Part shown: positions 60,140 to 64,000 of the stretch, one piece after another
How the letters are laid out: each line of letters opens with the position of its first letter
How positions within the stretch are numbered: position 1 is the stretch's first letter
DNA from: Capnocytophaga haemolytica
Lineage (GTDB): Bacteria; Bacteroidota; Bacteroidia; Flavobacteriales; Flavobacteriaceae
Assembly (NCBI RefSeq): GCF_001553545.1
Contig: NZ_CP014227.1
Span: 2,090,501-2,154,500, forward strand
Length of the DNA: 64,000 nt
Direction of reading: 5' to 3'
Program-made: the position numbers and the translations under genes
Notes under the pieces: model-generated
Database searches by the model: none
What the model saw: the letters and a program-made list of their open reading frames with translations, nothing else
What the model was told of the DNA's origin: nothing

Positions 60140-61351
60140 CTATTCAAACCACTGGGCAGCACTACTGATGAAACGCTCAAAGCAGGCGGTTACCTCAGCG
60201 GCGTTCTTGGTGGTCAGGGCAAAGGGGCTGATGTGGGTATAGGGATAAGGGTAATCGTCGATTTCCACAGGGATCTCAATGTTGCGATAGCCGCCTTTTA
60301 GGGTGTTGAGTGCCTCGATGGGTGGGGTTACTTCGTCTTGCTCGAGTACGAAGGCTTTGATCTGATTTTCAAGGGCTCGGAAGCGTGCCTCGCGCTCTTT
60401 TTGGTAGTAATTGTAGCGCAACATCGTCTTGAACCAGCCTTCACCGCTGTGTAGGGCACTATCCTGATAGTGGCGTAGTCGATCGTCGGTTTTGAAATTA
60501 GTGCTGAGTAGCTCGGCAAAGGTCTTTTGCATTGTGATGGCAGCCCGCCCGTCCATTATATACTTGGAAATGGGGAACATACGGTCGATAGTCATTCCGC
60601 CGCAGAAGCAAAAGAGCTTGGAGGTACTGAGGTAGCCTTGGGGGTTTGCCATCATCAGGATCACGGAGATAAAAGAGCCGATGGAGTAGCCGAAGAGATC
60701 GACGCTCGCCTGAGGGCTAATGGTGGGGTGTGCGCCACCACGTATGTCGGTAATGAGCTGTACCACATCATTATAGGTTTGCAATCCCGACCAGAAGAGG
60801 CGCTGAGGGAAAGCGTCTAAGCGGGTGCTAATGGCGGCATTGACGTAGGAGGTTTCGGAGTTGTCGGGGAAATCGGCGGCGCGCTTGGCTGCGATGGCGA
60901 ACATTTCGCGGCGGGAGCTCCAAATCTCGGGGGCGCGACTCATATGGAAGGCGATGGGGAAGAGCACTACGGCTTTGCCTGTGGCTGTGGCGATGCCGTG
61001 AGCCCAAGGCAGGTACTTCTCCCACTTTTTCTCGTTGAGCCCGTGGATGAGGATGACCACGCCTTTGGCTTTCGCCTCGCCGAGGGGCTGGAGGATATGG
61101 TAGGGGAAGTGTACGTTGCAATCGACATCGGAGTCGGGCAGCCCGAGGTCGTCGATCGTGCGGTAGTATTCGGACTCGAAGCAGCAGTCGTGTTGCTTAC
61201 AGTAAAGGTGGTGACTGCCAGGCAGATAATCGTTTGCCCCTTGTGAGAAGAAGCTGTGATGGGTGATGCTGATGCCTAAGTCGGGCAAGCGACAGTCTAC
61301 GCCTGTGTCGAAGGCGGTTTTCAGACGGTGATGTAATTCGAAATATTCCAT
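60140..61351 (-). CDS. Alpha/beta-hydrolase (DUF6051-like)
   Basis: A 403-residue soluble protein with an alpha/beta-hydrolase core: oxyanion-type ILIHGLNEKKWEKYLPWAHG and nucleophile elbow DLFGYSIGSFIS. C-terminal FVLEQDEVTPP could hold the acid and YPYTHISPFAL the base histidine. The layout suggests the DUF6051 family of Bacteroidota (recalled, not checked). The substrate is unknown. The gene starts just before a heptamer block. Confidence 0.75.
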   Translation of the reverse strand: MEYFELHHRLKTAFDTGVDCRLPDLGISITHHSFFSQGANDYLPGSHHLYCKQHDCCFESEYYRTIDDLGLPDSDVDCNVHFPYHILQPLGEAKAKGVVILIHGLNEKKWEKYLPWAHGIATATGKAVVLFPIAFHMSRAPEIWSSRREMFAIAAKRAADFPDNSETSYVNAAISTRLDAFPQRLFWSGLQTYNDVVQLITDIRGGAHPTISPQASVDLFGYSIGSFISVILMMANPQGYLSTSKLFCFCGGMTIDRMFPISKYIMDGRAAITMQKTFAELLSTNFKTDDRLRHYQDSALHSGEGWFKTMLRYNYYQKEREARFRALENQIKAFVLEQDEVTPPIEALNTLKGGYRNIEIPVEIDDYPYPYTHISPFALTTKNAAEVTACFERFISSAAQWFE

Positions 61352-61358
61352 TTTTTTA

Positions 61359-61393
61359 ATGATGAATGTTCAATGATGAATGTTTAATGGAGA
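61359..61393. repeat. Heptamer block, 5 units
   Basis: ATGATGA, ATGTTCA, ATGATGA, ATGTTTA, ATGGAGA follow TTTTTTTA, beginning 7 bases upstream of the hydrolase start codon. Confidence 0.7.
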
Positions 61394-61598
61394 AGTAGTG
61401 TTATTGTTTTGCGGTATGCGAAAGGGGGTGTTATAGTGATTGTATCTTTTTGCAATGCGGTGCATAAAGGCAATCCTCAGCGATATATGAAAGTAGGGTA
61501 TCTGTATGTTGTGTTTATATATTAACCTGTTTACCAGTGTATTACAAAACTATCTTTTCTTTTATTACAAATTCTGGGGACAAAGTTAGTGTTTTTTT

Positions 61599-61629
61599 TT
61601 TGATAATCGTAAATAAATCATTATTTTTG
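61599..61629 (+). promoter_or_regulatory. Promoter of the TamB-like gene
   Basis: TTTG (61599-61602), 19 bases, TATTTTTG (61622-61629). Transcription would begin near 61634. Confidence 0.65.
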
Positions 61630-61636
61630 CACCCTC

Positions 61637-64000
61637 ATTGAAAACAAAGAAGCGCTATCAAAAGGTTCATCAAAATATTATTTCGCTGCCTATGGATCAC
61701 CCTGCTCTTGCTGGGGGTTATTGCCATATTGCTGACGCTACCTGTGGTGCAGAGCTTTATCGCCCAAAAGGTAGTGGCTTATCTCAATGAGGATTACGGT
61801 ATCGACATACAGATTGAGCGGGTGCATATCAAGCCTAATGGCTTTGCCGATATAAAGCAGGTGCTCATCCGCGACGAGGCAAAGGATACGCTTATTGCCG
61901 CAGAGAAACTTACGGCTTCGATTCTCGATTTCAGACAATTGATAAGCGGTAACTTATTCTTCGGTGAGGTTGATGGCAGTGGGTTGAAACTCAATATGAT
62001 CACTCACAAAGGCGACTCGCTGACCAATCTGGATAGGTTCGTGGCGAAGTTCGACTCGGGCAAGCCCAGCACAGGGCATTTTATAATGAAAGCCAAGAGA
62101 ATTAACCTGCTCGAGAGTTCCTTTAAGATACGCGATGAGAATGCAGCTGACCCTTCGGTGCTGAGCATCACCCAGCTGAGTGCGCGCTTGGAGGATTTTC
62201 AGATATTGGGTTCTGAGGTGTACGTAAATGCGCGAAAGGCGTCGCTTACGTACAACAACGCGTTGAAGGTAAATGAGTTGGACACTGACTTCTCTTACAC
62301 AGATACGCTGATGAGTGCCGAGAACCTGCGCCTGAAAACGGCACTTTCGGATATTGAGGGCGAAGTGCGGCTCTATCCTCACAAGAAGAGTTACAGCGAT
62401 TTTGTCAATAAGGTAGTGCTGGATGTGCGCTTGCCGAAGGCGCGTGTGAGCACCAACGACCTCAATGCGTTCTACAACGGCTTTGGCAGGGATAAGACTA
62501 TTGAGCTTGAAGATGTTAAGATGCTCGGCACGCTCAATAACTTCGACATTCCTCAGGGGGTGATTAGCTATCAGAACACGGTAATCGATGGGGTTTTCTC
62601 CTTTAAAAACCTTTTGGACAAGCACCAACCTATCATCATCACCGCTACGGATATGTATGCTGAGAGCATCTATAACGACCTTGCTACGCTGATGCCTGTG
62701 GAGATTGGGCAAAACCTCCCTCAGCAGATAGAGGGCTTGGGGATGTTCTCCATCGACGGCGATTTCACTTACAACACTACGGGCTTGAAGGCAAACATAA
62801 CTCTGAATACTACTGATGGGGAGGCGCATATTGATGGGGAGATGGACAACCTCCAGAATACAGCAGAGACGACTTATAAAGGCTCGGTGAATACGAACGA
62901 CTTTGAACTGGGCAAGCTTCTCGACGAGAGCAGCATAGGCACCCTGACTGCCGACCTGATCATCCGTGGCAAGGGCTTCGACCTTAATACAATGCAGCTC
63001 TACGCCAATGGCACTATCTACTCTGTAGGCTATAACGATTATGATTATCAGAACATTCAGGTGAATGGCGAGCTACAAAATCAAGTGTTCAACGGCGATA
63101 TCAACGCTAACGACCCGAACCTGAGAATGCGCTTCAGAGGGCTTGCCGACCTCTCACGCCGCAACAACAAGTTCGATTTTCAGGCGGATATAGACAAAGC
63201 GGACCTCCGTGCGCTGAAATTCATCGAGATGGATAGCATCTCACAACTAAAAGGGAAGGTAATCATTGATATTGAAGGCAATAAACTCGACGACATCGTT
63301 GGGAAAATCGCCTTTAAGAACACTGAGTACACCAACTCGGCAGGTGTGTTTACCTTCGACGATTTTGAGATTACCTCAACGATCAACGGCGGTGTTAAGG
63401 AGATTACGATCAATTCGCCTGACATCATCAGTGGAAATGTAAAGGGAAAATTCAGGATAGCAGAGCTCAAAAAGGTATTGCAGAACGCTGTGGGGAGTAT
63501 CTACACCCAATATAACCCTTACAAGATTGCTAAGAATCAGTACGTTGATTTCCATTTCAACATCTATAATAAAATCATAGAGATCTTTGTTCCACAGGTG
63601 AAAATAGGCAGTAACACCTTCATCAAAGGAGCTATTGACGCCGATAATGGTAGCTTTAAGTTTCAGTTGCAATCCCCTGAGATTAACGCTTATAAGAAGC
63701 AGATCGACAGTATTAACATTGAGATTGACAACAAAAACCCGCTGTACAACGCCTATGTCGAGGTCAAAAGGGCAGACTTGGGTGCTTACAAGCTGCAAGA
63801 TTTCAACCTTATCAACACTACAATCAAGGATACGCTCTTCTTCCGCACGGAGTTCAGAGGGGGCGAGACGGGGGCCGATAACTACGAGCTCAATTTCTAT
63901 CACACACTCAACAAGAAACAGGAGTCGATCATAGGGATTAAGAAGTCGCTCATCAATTTTAAAGGCAATGAGTGGTATATCAATCGTGAGAACTCAGTAG
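61637..64000 (+). CDS. TamB/AsmA-like translocation and assembly protein, 3' end cut off; start irregular
   Basis: The open frame from 61642 to the right edge (about 786 codons) has one N-terminal membrane helix (RFIKILFRCLWITLLLLGVIA) and then long beta-helical repeats typical of AsmA/TamB proteins (IQIERVHIKPNGFADIKQVL near the start). TamB links inner and outer membranes and helps insert barrels or carry lipids. In this frame there is no ATG, GTG or TTG before the membrane helix. A TTG at 61637 in the adjacent frame followed by KTKKRYQK would join it if one base near 61667 (AAAAGG) were removed, so a frameshift is suspected. Confidence 0.78.

Noticed and set aside
61394..61598. Regulatory RNA upstream of the TamB-like gene
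   Set aside because: I saw no paired structure or riboswitch-like pattern; a TAACTTTG box on the minus strand (61588-61581) lacks a -33 partner.

Overview
The window looks like a chromosome segment from a Bacteroidota member of class Flavobacteriia, most likely Capnocytophaga or a close relative. The genus is my inference; no search was run. The class call rests on three things. The promoters carry the Bacteroidota -33/-7 signature (TTTG or TTG, 19-20 bases, then TANNTTTG) before at least fifteen genes on both strands, while most starts lack a Shine-Dalgarno. The gene content fits as well: GH2 and GH92 glycosidases as exported or lipoproteins, a fused 2-oxoacid dehydrogenase E1, the CcsA/ResB cytochrome c maturation pair, carB without a regulatory domain, and DUF349, SIMPL and Ig-like lipoproteins. 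Base composition is moderate, with AT-rich intergenic DNA.

Layout. 1-7.0 kb is a minus-strand block: a GH2 beta-galactosidase cut by the left edge, a SIMPL pair, two paralogous WG-repeat lipoproteins (the second frameshifted) and a large Ig-like lipoprotein. 7.2-15.7 kb holds an RlmB-type rRNA methyltransferase, a DUF438-PAS protein, a PMCA-type P-type ATPase, a GH92 alpha-mannosidase and rfbB. 15.8-18.9 kb is minus strand: ftsQ, then a 4-bp-overlapping operon of NAD(P)-binding oxidoreductase, polyprenyl synthase and CDP-alcohol phosphatidyltransferase. 19.3-32.7 kb is a long plus-strand run: tRNA-Pro, queA, a PRTase, an SLC13 permease, a small basic membrane protein, a cysteine desulfurase, a DUF349 protein, rdgB, an ABC ATPase, a GT2, a DUF6261-like protein and the E1 fusion. 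32.8-40.2 kb has an Hsp15-like protein, an FKBP lipoprotein, pssA, comEC, a C40 peptidase and clpC. 40.5-46.7 kb has an alginate-export-type porin, its decayed duplicate, ccsA and resB. 46.8-56.4 kb has carB, rpmH, a DUF1266 protein, a PIF1-like helicase, a small beta-barrel and an ExbB-x-ExbD-ExbD energy module. 56.5-64 kb has tRNA-Ser, ansA, an acyltransferase, tatD, an alpha/beta-hydrolase and the start of a TamB/AsmA-like giant that runs off the right edge.

Most genes are housekeeping or envelope genes, and I found no phage, insertion sequence, CRISPR array or defence island. Functional themes are host-glycan degradation (GH2, GH92), energised outer-membrane transport (ExbB/ExbD with porins), respiration and cytochrome c maturation, and envelope lipid and barrel biogenesis (pssA, the second CDP-alcohol transferase, polyprenyl synthase, acyltransferase, TamB).

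The most unusual content is intergenic. Four kinds of strictly periodic DNA recur: (i) heptamer arrays at seven loci, several of which supply or overlap the stop codons of neighbouring genes, including a 26-unit forward/reverse array at 7990-8174; (ii) a degenerate 11-bp family (about CGRANWCANNN) in five blocks, all upstream of genes; (iii) a 41-bp palindrome array at 28940-29152; (iv) a 21-bp array at 43259-43490 whose units repeatedly contain the -7 promoter motif. Three coding anomalies are also reported: a G-tract frameshift (4945-4949), a multiply disrupted porin copy (41829-43037), and a TamB-like gene with no normal in-frame start (about 61637).
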